Shown: positions 25,193 to 34,486, numbered from the stretch's first letter. The stretch is 64,000 nucleotides of DNA from Methanobacteriota archaeon (GCA_016841955.1 JAENYE010000003.1:126497-190496); one strand, 5' to 3'. The notes: generated by a model not told the origin, from the letters alone. Numbers and translations: made by a program.

Positions 25193-25825
25193 CTACACCA
25201 GATTCGTAAGCCGGCTCTTGAGTTCGGCGATCGCCTCGTCTTTCCCGGCAATATCCGACTCCTGGAGCGAACGGATGTTATCCTCGACCGATGTAGCGAG
25301 CCACTCATTCGGGACGCCGGATGCCGGGAAGAGCTCCTTCCACTCGTCGGTTCCGAACGGGATTACCTTGACCAGTTTTCCAAGGATGTTCCATTCGACG
25401 ACCCGGTAGTCCTCACCGGTACTGGTATCCGCGACCTGTATCGACCGGTCCTCATTGCACTCGATGACCCGGGCGTGGATGACGTAGACACTCACCTCAT
25501 TCTTGTCGGTGAAGGTGATCTGGACTACGTCGCCCGGCTGCGGGCTCTCGGGCACCATATAGAGGACGATATCGCCCGGGTACATCAGGCCCGGTTCGTA
25601 CCGGTCTGCGATACCGATGTACCCGGTATCGGAGACATAGAGCCGGAGATATTCCTGGTAAAATTTCCGGACGATCCAGTAGACTGCTCCCGGGTGCGTC
25701 TCCGCCAGTTTCAGGAGGAGATTGTGGATGGCGCTCGGTATACTCTCCGGCCTATCCAGCACCTCACGGGCCAGCCTCTCGTACGCTTCTACGACCCCGG
25801 CCTCTGTCTGCGTTGCCTCTGCCAT
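25193..25825 (-). CDS. protein with a LexA/signal-peptidase-like fold, catalytic residues absent
   Basis: This is a 210-residue cytoplasmic protein. Residues 1-60 are a helical region and 190-210 a short coiled coil. The centre (about 75-160) reads EPGLMYPGDIVLYM, QPGDVVQITF and WNILGKLVKVIPFG. This pattern follows the S24/S26 peptidase fold (PGD-I-V then a GD-V-V strand, and a final LGK-V strand). The Ser-Met of the active site is replaced, and the Lys strand reads YVIHARVIE, with His instead of Lys. I infer a non-catalytic member. The start is supported by a TATA-like GGATAAAAG in plus orientation at about 25858-25868, 35 bp upstream of the ATG. The family assignment is tentative. Confidence 0.55.
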   Translation of the reverse strand: MAEATQTEAGVVEAYERLAREVLDRPESIPSAIHNLLLKLAETHPGAVYWIVRKFYQEYLRLYVSDTGYIGIADRYEPGLMYPGDIVLYMVPESPQPGDVVQITFTDKNEVSVYVIHARVIECNEDRSIQVADTSTGEDYRVVEWNILGKLVKVIPFGTDEWKELFPASGVPNEWLATSVEDNIRSLQESDIAGKDEAIAELKSRLTNLV

Positions 25826-25997
25826 ATCAACAACCCCGGTGCATAATACCGGTAGTAGGATAAAAGTATTCCTCCGGGTATTTGCGGTGCATCGTCCTGC
25901 CCGGGTCCCGTGCCCATCCTCTCACCGTCCCCGGAGGAGAGAAACCGCCGGTCACTACCGGGTTCGGATGCGACTACCGGGGGGAGAGAACTATAAT

Positions 25998-26006
25998 GCT
26001 TATATT
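25998..26006 (+). promoter_or_regulatory. TATA box of the 26043 gene
   Basis: CTTATATTC precedes the ATG by about 37-45 bp, giving a leader of 10-20 nt. Confidence 0.5.
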
Positions 26007-26042
26007 CGACCGTGACCATACAGTAAAGCAGAGGTTATTGAT

Positions 26043-26456
26043 ATGGGTGGCATAAAGGATTCTACGTATCTTGATGTCCAGAAGACCCTCGCCCGGCGGT
26101 TCTCTCCCCAGGAAGGGTGGCAGTTTGCATGGTCTCCCGCCGGCAGTGTGCAGCCGGAATGCGTGCTCTCCCGCCGGGTCGCCGGCAGGACGGAGCGGGT
26201 GCTCGTGAACGTGAAGATGGCCTCCGAGGTCCCGGCGGGTGCCGTCGAGGCGCTCCAGGCTGCCGCAAGCGCCGGTAAGGTCGATAAGGCAGTCCTGGTC
26301 GTACCCGGCGGGGCGAACGTTTCCGGGGTCCCCGAGGGGATCGACGTTCTGGAGATGGGCAACTGGCAGGTCGTCGGCGGCCGCATCGCCTGGTCGAAGA
26401 ACATCGAGCGCGGTGCGTTCCTCCAGGAGGAGCGTGCGAAAAGGGGTCTCGCGTAA
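26043..26456 (+). CDS. hypothetical protein, possibly restriction-endonuclease-like fold
   Basis: This is a 137-residue cytoplasmic protein. The middle (ERVLVNVKMASEVPAGAVE, about residues 54-72) has a strand with K in the V-x-V-K style, followed by VDKAVLVVPGG. That order of elements is seen in endonuclease-like folds of the Mrr/Hjc type, but the acidic metal ligands are not clear. The C-terminal segment SKNIERGAFLQEERAKRG is basic and helical. I cannot assign a function. It stands alone with its own TATA box. Confidence 0.5.
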   Translation: MGGIKDSTYLDVQKTLARRFSPQEGWQFAWSPAGSVQPECVLSRRVAGRTERVLVNVKMASEVPAGAVEALQAAASAGKVDKAVLVVPGGANVSGVPEGIDVLEMGNWQVVGGRIAWSKNIERGAFLQEERAKRGLA

Positions 26457-26789
26457 AGCGGCCCTTCACAACACTTTTACAACGACGTTTTGGCTGATCC
26501 TCTACCTAGAAGAGAGGAGCGCTGCAGTTTCGAGATTTGAGCCACCGTCTCGTCCGGCCGGGGCGATCCCCGGGCAGAGTAGACGACGCTCACACGCATA
26601 GATGAGAGTGTTTACTCACGATCCGTCCAGGAACCGGACCATCACCTGCCATGCGGGTTCTTCATCGTTCGCGCGGCTCCACTTCCCGTCTCGTAACGCC
26701 CGTTTTCGGGCAGAGGGCCGATCAGGCAGATCCAACGTGTAGACGCGTGTCACAGAAAGGGTATATACCGGAGCGTTGAGCTCTCCAGC
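26457..26789. other. 333-bp gap with hairpins and a TATA box
   Basis: A perfect GCCCG-TTTT-CGGGC hairpin lies at 26698-26711. GGTATATACC, a strong TATA box, lies at about 26759-26768, with the fragment ORF starting at 26790. No further coding region is apparent. Confidence 0.4.
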
Positions 26790-27344
26790 GTGGATGTCAG
26801 AACAGGCATCTCACAGTGCGCGGGGGCCGCCCTGCTGATGCACCGGCAGAGCCAGCTCACGTCCTGGCCGGAAGCCGTCAAGGCGGCCATCATGGCGGGA
26901 GCGATCCACAACATCGAAGGTGCCAGCAGGTTGAGCGACCGCGACGGTGCAGGCGGAATCGACTGTTCGATCGCCGACGACACCATCGCGAACAACCGCT
27001 GGTGGGCGAACACCGTGACCTACGGCGACTTCCCGAAGACCTACGTCCTGAGCGGCATCCCCGCCGGGAAGAAGGTCAGGGTCGTCGCCGCGTGGGACTC
27101 GCATCCCCCGGATTCGCACCCGCCTTACGGCACGATTAACGATCCGCTGCAATCCGACTTCGACCTGATAGTCTACGATCCGAACGGCGAGCAGGTTGAA
27201 GTCTCGTCATCCTACGACAACAACTACGAGATCGGCCAGTTCACGACTGAGATGAGTGGGAACTATCAGGCGAAAGTTGTCAAATACCGGTTCGAAGGCG
27301 CATCCGAGCGTCTCGCGCTGGCTTACAGCATCAGCGACCCCTGA
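26790..27344 (+). pseudogene. C-terminal remnant of a subtilisin-like protease
   Basis: This 184-residue frame matches the end of a secreted subtilase: the helix after the catalytic Ser (AGAALLMHRQSQLTSWPEAVKAA, with GTS changed to GIS), then MAGAIHNIEG, SRLSDRDGAGGID and a beta-rich pre-peptidase C-terminal-like domain (SDFDLIVYDPNGEQVEVSSSY). The Asp and His of the triad are missing, the Ser motif is altered, and the first half of the enzyme is absent. A GTG at 26790 is 22-31 bp after the TATA box, so the fragment may still be transcribed. I call it a pseudogene, with expression of the C-terminal domain as a possibility. Confidence 0.6.
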
Positions 27345-27384
27345 ACCTACTTATTTTTGTATACACATCAACGGAGGGGCTGCA

Positions 27385-27975
27385 ATGAAATTGCACATTT
27401 ACTCATGCATCGCAACGATAATCCTCGTCGTCCTTGCCAGCGCCGGGTGCCTGGGACCGGCCGATACCGCCGTAAACGTCACGCCAGAACCGACACCGGA
27501 GCCCTGCGAGACATGCACCGTCCCCGAGGGGTTCTGCGGACCGCCAGCGGTCTGCCCGGGGGAACCGGTGAACAGTGTCTACGCCTTCACGGACAGGAAC
27601 GTCTACCGGATCGGGGAGGTGGTGGAGTTCGGCATCGTCAACTGCGGCGATGAGCCGGTGGAGTTCGGCAGCCCACGCCCATGGTGGATTGACAGGTGTG
27701 TCGCGAACGCATCCGGATGCATGCCGGGCAGTTGCACCGACGGCACGTGGGAGCCCATAGCCGATGGGGGATGTGCTCCGGCCGTGATGTGCTTCCTCGA
27801 CCCCGGAGAAAACTGGACTACACAGTGGAATACTACAAACTGGTGGGATACTGCAGAGGCGAGTGGAAGTCCTGTATGTCCATATGATATTCGGATTCAC
27901 GGCGACCCCCTTACTCCCGGGACATACCGGGTACGGTATGAGCCCAACTTCACCAAGGAGTTCGAATTCGTATGA
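27385..27975 (+). CDS. secreted lipoprotein, proteinase-inhibitor-like beta domain
   Basis: This 196-residue lipoprotein starts MKLHIYSCIATIILVVL with a lipobox LASAGC (Cys22). A Pro/Thr-rich linker (TPEPTPEP) follows. The mature part is Cys-rich. The section VYAFTDRNVYRIGEVVEFGIV is reminiscent of the BsuPI-type inhibitor domain. The end GTYRVRYEPNFTKEFEFV also fits a beta sandwich. The longer ORF back to 27256 would put the signal sequence inside the protein; GGAGGGG just before the ATG at 27385 decides the start. It is next to a protease remnant, so it could be an inhibitor of it; that is speculation. Confidence 0.6.
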   Translation: MKLHIYSCIATIILVVLASAGCLGPADTAVNVTPEPTPEPCETCTVPEGFCGPPAVCPGEPVNSVYAFTDRNVYRIGEVVEFGIVNCGDEPVEFGSPRPWWIDRCVANASGCMPGSCTDGTWEPIADGGCAPAVMCFLDPGENWTTQWNTTNWWDTAEASGSPVCPYDIRIHGDPLTPGTYRVRYEPNFTKEFEFV

Positions 27976-28051
27976 AGGGGGGGGGAGAAGCAGGCAACGC
28001 CCGTCGACCGGGCTACGCTACCACCGGTTCGGGGAAGACCTGGCCAAACAG

Positions 28052-30490
28052 TCACATCCCGAAATCGAAGAGCGTCGTCCGTGACGGGTCGACGTCGTGC
28101 CAGTCCCACCCGAGCGGCTCGATGATCCGCGAGAGAGGGCCCTTGAGCGTCTTTTCGAGCATCGTCTCCCAGTCGACGACGAACTCCGGCGGCACCTGGT
28201 CGGCGTACTCGAAGCAGACCACGTCCGTACGCGGGTACTTTGCCGTGACGGTCTTGATGTAGACCCGTTTGGGTTTGCTGCCCCGCTTGAAGTCAGTCCC
28301 AAGGTACGTGTTCGAGTACTTGGCGCCCCGGATATGGGCGTCGTCGTTCTCGTAGCTCTCCAGGCTCTTTCCGATACCGCCGGGAATACCGGCCTCATCG
28401 AGGGAGTACTCCCCGCGGCGGTACTTCCTGATGACGTCACGCAGGTACGCCTGCACGTCCGCGAACGCGTCCCCGCGAAGGATCATCTCGATGACGGCGC
28501 GCTGCACTTCCCGCGTGATCTGCGGCGAGTCGCTCCGCCGGATCTCGAACCCGACGACATCCACCTCGTCGACGTCCTTGCCCTCCTTCCAGACCAGGTG
28601 CCCGGCGTAGCGCTTCTTCTTGCCGGCCTGGAAGAAGCGGCGGTAGACCTTCTCGAACTTTATGGAGAAGTAGTGCGTATCGGCGGCGAGCTCGGCTTTA
28701 GCGAAGTCACCGTAGCTCGCGTTCAGCCGTGCCTCGATTGCCCTCGCCCGCGCAATGGTCTCCTCGAGATCGCCCGGCGGGACCTGCACCATGCAGGAGT
28801 CGGTGTCGCCGTAGAGGACCGTGTAGCCGAGACCGGTGATGATGTCGCGGGTGTGCCGGATGATCGCCCGGCCGACCGAGGTGACCGCCGACCCGATCTC
28901 GCGGTCGTAGAGCCTGAACCGGGTGTAGCCAGAGACCCCGTAGTAGGAGTTCATGATCACCTTCAGGACGTTCTGCTGGAGGTCGTAGAGGACGTACTCC
29001 GGCGATCCGAAGGAATACTGGTTGCGCAGGCGTTTGCGCGCGTCCCGCTCCTCGAGAAGTTCGGCGAGGATGCTCCGCGTCAGCCCGTCCGGCTCCCGGG
29101 AGAACCGGATGCCGTTCGGGGCCCGCAGTTCGCCGTCCGGGTTCTTCGTCTCGGGTGAGGCGTTGATCGTCATCATCGCCATCGGGTAGAGCGATTTCAG
29201 GTCGAGGACCACCACGTTCTCCCGGAGGCCTGTAGCGGGCTCAAAGACGGTCGCCCCCTCGAACTCGTCCCCGGCGGCGATCCCCTTCGAGGGGAGGACG
29301 AACGTGCCCGACGCCTTCCGGAGGACGTAGATGTCGATGACGTTTGACGAGTTCAGCGTCCGGTCGAGCGGGCACCCGACGTACCGGGCGATCTCCCGGT
29401 AAAACTCGATGATGTTGTTCTTCCTGTCGATCCCGACGCAGAGCTCGACGTCACGGCAGTTGTACTCCACGAGCCGTGCCGGGTCGGACCGCCAGAGCGA
29501 GGTGATCGTCCCGCTGTAGCGGACCTTCGTCACCCCGAGCTCCTCCCCGGCTATCGCATCGAGCCGGTAGGACTCCTTCTGGGCCTGGTGCATCTTCCGG
29601 TAGGCGGAAAGAAGGTCGAAGACCGCCCTCCCGCGGACGGCGTTCCGTTCGGTCTGCCCCGGCAGGCGCGCGAGGTCCTCAGGCCGGAGGCCGAGCGTCG
29701 CCATCCTTTTGAGGATGTAGGGAATATCGAACTCCACGAAGTTCCAGCCCGAGAGGATGTCGGGGTCGCGCTCCCTGAAGTAGGCGATAAGTCCGCGGAG
29801 CATCGAGACCTCGTCCGGGTATCGGACGACCCGGTGCTGCTCGTTGATACAGAGGTCGGGCACGTCGCCCGCCGCCTCGCCGGGCTGCCAGAGGAGTGTC
29901 GTGTAGTCGTCGTCGAACGAGTCCCAGCAGGTGACGCAGATGATCGGGTCCCGCTCGGGTTCGGGGAACCCCTGCTCGTCCACGCACTCGATATCCATGA
30001 TGCAGGTGCGGGCGGGAGCCGCAACGTCGGACGGTGCGAGTTCGCGGTAGTCGATCACGGAAGCGCCGGCGGGGAGCTCCACGCCGGCACGGAGACCGCA
30101 GTCTATCATGAACCGGGTGGCGAACGGGATATCGGCCTCGTAGTGCGGCTTAAAATCATCACGGGCGTCACGGACGTCGCCGGGGCGCCGGGTGTAGAGG
30201 CGGCGGAGCGGCTCGCCGCGGATGGAGCGGTAGGTCGTCCCGGGCTCCGGTTCGACCACCTGCGGGAGAGATCTGCCGTCCACCTGATCGGCGGGCGCAT
30301 AGAAGTAGGGCCGAAATCCGGTCACGTCGATCCTGACCGCTCTCCCTGCGGCGTCCCGGCCGAAGATGTGGATGACCGGGATATCGACGCCGACGCTGTA
30401 CTCCACCTGGTGGATGCCGACCCGGACCTTCCCGAAGTCTTCCAGGGTTGCCGCGGTGCTTATGCGGGACGCCAGCACCTGATCAGACAT
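28052..30490 (-). CDS. polB: family B DNA polymerase
   Basis: This is the replicative or repair DNA polymerase of 812 residues. The 3'-5' exonuclease domain has Exo I DIECVDE (Asp166, Glu168) and Exo II WNFVEFDIPYI (about residue 260). The polymerase domain has motif A DLKSLYPMAMMTINASPET (about 425), motif B KVIMNSYYGVSGYTRFR, and motif C YGDTDSC (about 559). No intein is present, although the motifs are typical intein sites. The start was set at the ATG at 30490; the longer ORF would add an Arg-rich stretch overlapping mdh. It overlaps the end of mdh by 8 nt. Confidence 0.95.
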   Translation of the reverse strand: MSDQVLASRISTAATLEDFGKVRVGIHQVEYSVGVDIPVIHIFGRDAAGRAVRIDVTGFRPYFYAPADQVDGRSLPQVVEPEPGTTYRSIRGEPLRRLYTRRPGDVRDARDDFKPHYEADIPFATRFMIDCGLRAGVELPAGASVIDYRELAPSDVAAPARTCIMDIECVDEQGFPEPERDPIICVTCWDSFDDDYTTLLWQPGEAAGDVPDLCINEQHRVVRYPDEVSMLRGLIAYFRERDPDILSGWNFVEFDIPYILKRMATLGLRPEDLARLPGQTERNAVRGRAVFDLLSAYRKMHQAQKESYRLDAIAGEELGVTKVRYSGTITSLWRSDPARLVEYNCRDVELCVGIDRKNNIIEFYREIARYVGCPLDRTLNSSNVIDIYVLRKASGTFVLPSKGIAAGDEFEGATVFEPATGLRENVVVLDLKSLYPMAMMTINASPETKNPDGELRAPNGIRFSREPDGLTRSILAELLEERDARKRLRNQYSFGSPEYVLYDLQQNVLKVIMNSYYGVSGYTRFRLYDREIGSAVTSVGRAIIRHTRDIITGLGYTVLYGDTDSCMVQVPPGDLEETIARARAIEARLNASYGDFAKAELAADTHYFSIKFEKVYRRFFQAGKKKRYAGHLVWKEGKDVDEVDVVGFEIRRSDSPQITREVQRAVIEMILRGDAFADVQAYLRDVIRKYRRGEYSLDEAGIPGGIGKSLESYENDDAHIRGAKYSNTYLGTDFKRGSKPKRVYIKTVTAKYPRTDVVCFEYADQVPPEFVVDWETMLEKTLKGPLSRIIEPLGWDWHDVDPSRTTLFDFGM

Positions 30491-31349
30491 CGAATCTCCT
30501 GCAGAGAGCCTGCACGAACGCTCCCGCCTCCGCCATCTTCGCCTCTTCCCAGGCATCGAGTTTCCACTCCTCGATGCCGAGGATTCCCTCGCGGCCGATC
30601 CGGGCAGGGACACCGAGCGAGCAGCCGGTTAGATCGTATTCGCCGTCAAGTACGCATGAACAGGGGAGCACCTCGCGCCGGTCGTCGAGGACCGCGCGGA
30701 TCAGCATGGCGATGTGATATGCGGGGCCGAAGACAGTACCGCCCTTGCCGCTGATCACCTCCATGCTCGCCCCCCGCATCCGGGAGAGGATTGCTTCGCG
30801 CTCTTCGAGGCCGACATCGGCGCCGGTCTTCGAGAAGAGCGGTACCTGGTGCTCGCCGTGCTCGCCGAGCACCCAGGCGGGCCCCGTGACCCCCGCCTCG
30901 CCGAGGAAGCGGGCAAAGCGGGCGCTGTCGAGCTGGCCGCCGAAACCGATGCACCGTTGCCGGTCGATACCCATCATCTTCCAGAGGCCGTAGTTGTTTG
31001 CATCCATGGGGTTGGTGACGGTGATGACGATTCCGGGGAACCCTCGCAGGAGCTCGCTGCAACGCTTTGCCACGGGGATATTGGCCTCGAGGAGGTCCGC
31101 CCGGGTTTTGATCCCGGGCGTCCTCGGGGTGCCTGCCGCAAAGACGAAGATATCGGCATCCCGCATCGCCGCAGTATCGGTGGATATCGTGACATCGATG
31201 CCCGTGTGCTGCAGGTCGAGCACCTGTGCCCGGAGGATGGGTTCGTATACGTCGTAGGCGACGATCTCGTCGACGAGACCGAGCGCGGCAGAGAGAAATG
31301 CCGTCTCGCCCCCCACCTTCCCTACACCTAAGATTGCGAGCGAGGTCAT
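30483..31349 (-). CDS. mdh: malate dehydrogenase (LDH/MDH family)
   Basis: This 288-residue cytoplasmic enzyme interconverts malate and oxaloacetate, probably with NAD(P). The Rossmann motif LGVGKVGGETA opens the protein, and TNPMDANNYGLW (about residues 112-123) is the conserved central region. The catalytic His lies in LGEHGEHQVPLF. The substrate-specificity loop reads TPRTPGIKTRADLL, with the two Arg expected for malate. The start ATG at 31349 has a TATA-like TATTTA 25-35 bp upstream. It is in an operon with polB. Confidence 0.9.
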   Translation of the reverse strand: MTSLAILGVGKVGGETAFLSAALGLVDEIVAYDVYEPILRAQVLDLQHTGIDVTISTDTAAMRDADIFVFAAGTPRTPGIKTRADLLEANIPVAKRCSELLRGFPGIVITVTNPMDANNYGLWKMMGIDRQRCIGFGGQLDSARFARFLGEAGVTGPAWVLGEHGEHQVPLFSKTGADVGLEEREAILSRMRGASMEVISGKGGTVFGPAYHIAMLIRAVLDDRREVLPCSCVLDGEYDLTGCSLGVPARIGREGILGIEEWKLDAWEEAKMAEAGAFVQALCRRFDV

Positions 31350-31517
31350 GGTATCGGTCCTATGTGGATAACGGTAAATATTGTGCGCGTGAAGGTGCCC
31401 TGCTGCACGGAGAATAACGATCCGGCAAGGGAAAAGGACGTCTCGCCTCATTCCATACCGGAATCCGGGCTCCGGAGAGCGGAGCTCACTCGTTCTTCAC
31501 CAGTACACTTGGCGCGA

Positions 31518-31533
31518 GAGTATAATAATACTC
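31518..31533 (+). promoter_or_regulatory. pyrD promoter, TATA box inside a perfect palindrome
   Basis: GAGTATAATAATACTC has 6-bp arms around AATA and covers the TATA box. The ATG is 18 bp beyond it, so the transcript is nearly leaderless. This arrangement is suited to repression by a symmetric factor. Confidence 0.6.
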
Positions 31534-31551
31534 TACTCCCACCTTTTTTCA

Positions 31552-32439
31552 ATGGTTGCGCTTTATCCAGGCCCCATCGAGGTCGGGGGCATCCGGTTGA
31601 AGAACCATCTTCTGCTGGCGGCCGGCATCCTCGGAACCACCGGGGCGTCGCTCGCGCGTCTCCTGCACAACGGTGCAGGCGGCGTGGTCACGAAATCCAT
31701 CGGCCCGAGCCCGAAAGAGGGGCACCCGGGACCCTGCCTGATCGTCGTCGACGGCGGTATCATCAACGCCATGGGCCTGCCGAACCCCTCGGCCGCGTTC
31801 GCGGACGAACTGGCCGCCCTGCAGGGGGAGCCGGTGATCGTCAGCATCTTCGGGGGAACGCCGGAGGAGTTCCGGACGGTCGCCGGATGGTTTGCCGGCA
31901 CGGCCTCCGGGCTCGAGCTGAACCTCTCCTGCCCCCACGCGGAGGGGTACGGGGCGGCGATCGGGAGCGACCCGGCTCTCGTGGAGGAATGCACGAGGGC
32001 GGCGGCCTCCCTCGGGGTCCCGACCTGGGTGAAACTCACACCGAACGTCGCCGATATCGGCGAGATCGGGGCGGCCGCGGAGCGCGGCGGGGCGGATGCG
32101 ATCGTTGCGGTCAACACCCTTAAGGCAATGCGGATCTCGACGGCTCTCCGCCGGCCGGTGCTCGGGAACCGGTTCGGCGGGCTCTCCGGGAAGGCCATCT
32201 TCCCCGTCGCGGTCCGGTGCGTCTACGACCTCTACGAGGCGTGCTCCATCCCGGTCATCGGGTGCGGCGGGGTCTCCACCGCCGACAATGTCGTCGAGAT
32301 GATGATGGCGGGAGCAAGCGCCGTCGAGATCGGGAGCGCCGTCATCGACGATATCGATATCTTTGCAGCAATTGCAAAAGACCTCTACAGCCACGACGGC
32401 ATCGACGCACGCGAGATCGTGGGGTGCGCTCATGCATGA
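31552..32439 (+). CDS. pyrD: dihydroorotate dehydrogenase, class 1B catalytic subunit
   Basis: PyrD oxidises dihydroorotate to orotate in pyrimidine synthesis, with FMN. The 295-residue TIM-barrel has the N-terminal KNHLLLAAGILGTTG, the active-site segment ELNLSCPHAEGYG (Cys127), and the FMN phosphate segment CGGVSTADNVVEMMMAGAS with KLTPNVADI. The class 1B type works with PyrK. The two genes overlap by 8 nt. The preceding palindromic TATA region suggests feedback by a repressor. The ATG was chosen because a CTTTTTTC stretch and the TATA spacing leave little upstream. Confidence 0.94.
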   Translation: MVALYPGPIEVGGIRLKNHLLLAAGILGTTGASLARLLHNGAGGVVTKSIGPSPKEGHPGPCLIVVDGGIINAMGLPNPSAAFADELAALQGEPVIVSIFGGTPEEFRTVAGWFAGTASGLELNLSCPHAEGYGAAIGSDPALVEECTRAAASLGVPTWVKLTPNVADIGEIGAAAERGGADAIVAVNTLKAMRISTALRRPVLGNRFGGLSGKAIFPVAVRCVYDLYEACSIPVIGCGGVSTADNVVEMMMAGASAVEIGSAVIDDIDIFAAIAKDLYSHDGIDAREIVGCAHA

Positions 32440-33196
32440 GCAGATGCCTGCCGGGGTTACGATAACGGAGATCGTAGAGGAGACGCCGTCGATCAGGACG
32501 TTCGTCTTCGACCGCGAGATCGCCGCGCGGCCGGGCCAGTTCGTGATGGTCTGGGTGCCGGGCGTGGACGAGATCCCGATGGCCCTCTCCTCACCGTCCT
32601 CGATCACCGTCCAGAAGGTCGGGGACGCGACCGCCGCCCTCTTTGCTATGCGCGAGGGCGACCGGATCGGTATCCGCGGCCCGTACGGGAACGGGTTTAC
32701 CGTATCCGGGCGGACGCTTGCCGTCGCCGGCGGCGTCGGGGCCTCCCCGCTGCTGCCGCTCATCACGACCGGGCAGGTAGACACCTTCCTCCTCGGTGCG
32801 CGGACGGCCTCCGAGCTCCTCTTCGCCGACAGGATACGGGAATCGGCAACACTGATGATCGCGACCGATGACGGCACCGCCGGCCATCACGGGTTCGTGA
32901 CCCAGCTCATGTCAAGGGTGGACCTCGCCGACTTCAGCCATGTCTGCGTCTGCGGCCCAGAAGTCATGATGGCGGCGGTGCTCACCGTCCTCGACCGGGA
33001 AGGGTGCGCGGAGCGGGGACAGTTCTCCCTGCACCGCTACATGAAGTGCGGAGTCGGCCTCTGCGGATCGTGCTGCACCGACCCGCACGGCCTGCGGGTC
33101 TGCAGGGACGGGCCCGTCTTCTCCGGCGACGTCCTGCTCGGGAGCGAGTTCGGGCGCTACGCGCGCGACGCGAGCGGAAGCAGGCACCGGGTCTAG
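32432..33196 (+). CDS. pyrK: dihydroorotate dehydrogenase electron transfer subunit
   Basis: PyrK moves electrons from PyrD's FMN to NAD through FAD and a [2Fe-2S] cluster. The 254-residue protein has an FAD-binding beta barrel with ARPGQFVMVWVPG and EIPMALSSP, a nucleotide-binding half with VAGGVGASPLLPLI, and the cluster motif CGVGLCGSCCTDPHGLRVC (Cys206, 211, 214 and about 224). The start overlaps pyrD, so coupling is likely. Upstream in-frame starts would add an unrelated stretch. Confidence 0.93.
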   Translation: MHEQMPAGVTITEIVEETPSIRTFVFDREIAARPGQFVMVWVPGVDEIPMALSSPSSITVQKVGDATAALFAMREGDRIGIRGPYGNGFTVSGRTLAVAGGVGASPLLPLITTGQVDTFLLGARTASELLFADRIRESATLMIATDDGTAGHHGFVTQLMSRVDLADFSHVCVCGPEVMMAAVLTVLDREGCAERGQFSLHRYMKCGVGLCGSCCTDPHGLRVCRDGPVFSGDVLLGSEFGRYARDASGSRHRV

Positions 33197-33223
33197 TGCC
33201 CTGCCCCTGTCAAAAAAGAAGGG

Positions 33224-34486
33224 TCAGGCAAGGAAGTCTTCCTGGGGCTCAAAGAGGAGGGAGACGATGTTCTCCACCCACCCGAGCACCCGCGAGGTGA
33301 TCGGAACTTCCTCGGCCCTGGCCCGGGCGTTCGTTTCCACCGCTGTACCCGTGCTGTCGTTTGAAGGCGACGGGGAAACGGTCACGTCGCTCGCGGTCTG
33401 GTTCAGGGGTTCTATATCGTCTATCACCGCTGCCGTCGGATCCCGGCTCTCGATCAGGGTCGCATCATCCGTGAAGAGACGGATGGACCGGTCGCCGTCC
33501 CCGCTCCCGACGACGAGGAACGAACCGTCGGGGGTCACGGCAACGGACTCCGCACGACCGCCGAGGGTGATCTTCTGGAGCTCGCCTCCCGTACGGTCGA
33601 GGACATAGACCGCCCTGCCGGATGCGGCGAAGACCTTGCTTGCCTCGTTTGTCAGGGCCGTCGAGAGGACGGCATTTTCCGTGGGGTATTTCCAGAGGTG
33701 CTCACCCTCCCCCGTGGAGAGGTAGACGCACCGGTCAAGCGATCCGGCTGCCACGAACCGCCCGTCGAGGGTGAGAGCAATACCTTCCACGCATTTGCCG
33801 GTCCCGTAACTCCAGGACTCCCCCTCCCTGCTGTTGAGGTAGTAGACCCCCTGGTCGTCGCAGCCGATCGCGATCTTACGGCCGTTCTCCGATATTGCAA
33901 TGTCATAACTGTCGGTCCCCATATCGTAGTCCCAGAGTTCCTTCTTGTTCCGATCGAAGATGTAAACCGCACCATTGTCGCAACCGGTGGCAACATACAT
34001 GCCGTTTGACGAGAGCGCCACACTCCGGTAGACAAAGGTCGTCTTCTCCGCCCAGAGCAGGTTTCCTTCCCTGTCAAAGAGATAGAGTTTGTCTGCAGCG
34101 ACGCCGATGCGCGACCCTTCGGGCGATATACCGACGCCGTTCACCCGGGACCCGACAGCGTTCTTCCAGAGGACATCCCCCTGCTGGTCCAGAAGGTATA
34201 CCACCGAGCCCGCACCGGCAACGATCATGGAGCCGTCCTGCACCACTGCCACGGAACTGACGGCATCGTTTGCCCCCAGCTCCCAGAGAGGAGCATACCC
34301 CCCCTCATCAGCGGAGGCGACCCCGCACAGGGCAGCGATAAGGCAGCAGAACAGAAGTAGCGGCGTTATGATGCGACCGGCTCGAGATAGCCGGGTTACA
34401 CGGCAGGAATGCGCTGCCTGCACGATCCCGGGATTAGCCCGATCTTCGGCAATAGAATTGGATGAAGTCACTTCCCCCGATGACAT
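33224..34486 (-). CDS. secreted PQQ-type beta-propeller protein
   Basis: This 420-residue protein begins with a leader, then a hydrophobic segment TPLLLFCCLIAALCGVASA, and a propeller of seven or eight blades. The blades have the recurring pattern YLFDREGNLLW, YIFDRNKKELW and YVLDRTGGELQ. The C-terminal 80 residues are Thr/Ser-rich. The propeller is likely on the cell surface; a binding target is not known. The TATA box at 34510-34518 leaves a leaderless ATG at 34486. An ATG at 34513 sits within that TATA box and is therefore rejected as start. Confidence 0.8.
   Translation of the reverse strand: MSSGEVTSSNSIAEDRANPGIVQAAHSCRVTRLSRAGRIITPLLLFCCLIAALCGVASADEGGYAPLWELGANDAVSSVAVVQDGSMIVAGAGSVVYLLDQQGDVLWKNAVGSRVNGVGISPEGSRIGVAADKLYLFDREGNLLWAEKTTFVYRSVALSSNGMYVATGCDNGAVYIFDRNKKELWDYDMGTDSYDIAISENGRKIAIGCDDQGVYYLNSREGESWSYGTGKCVEGIALTLDGRFVAAGSLDRCVYLSTGEGEHLWKYPTENAVLSTALTNEASKVFAASGRAVYVLDRTGGELQKITLGGRAESVAVTPDGSFLVVGSGDGDRSIRLFTDDATLIESRDPTAAVIDDIEPLNQTASDVTVSPSPSNDSTGTAVETNARARAEEVPITSRVLGWVENIVSLLFEPQEDFLA

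Noticed and set aside
28052-30490. Intein in polB
   Set aside because: The motifs A, B and C are uninterrupted and the length is normal.
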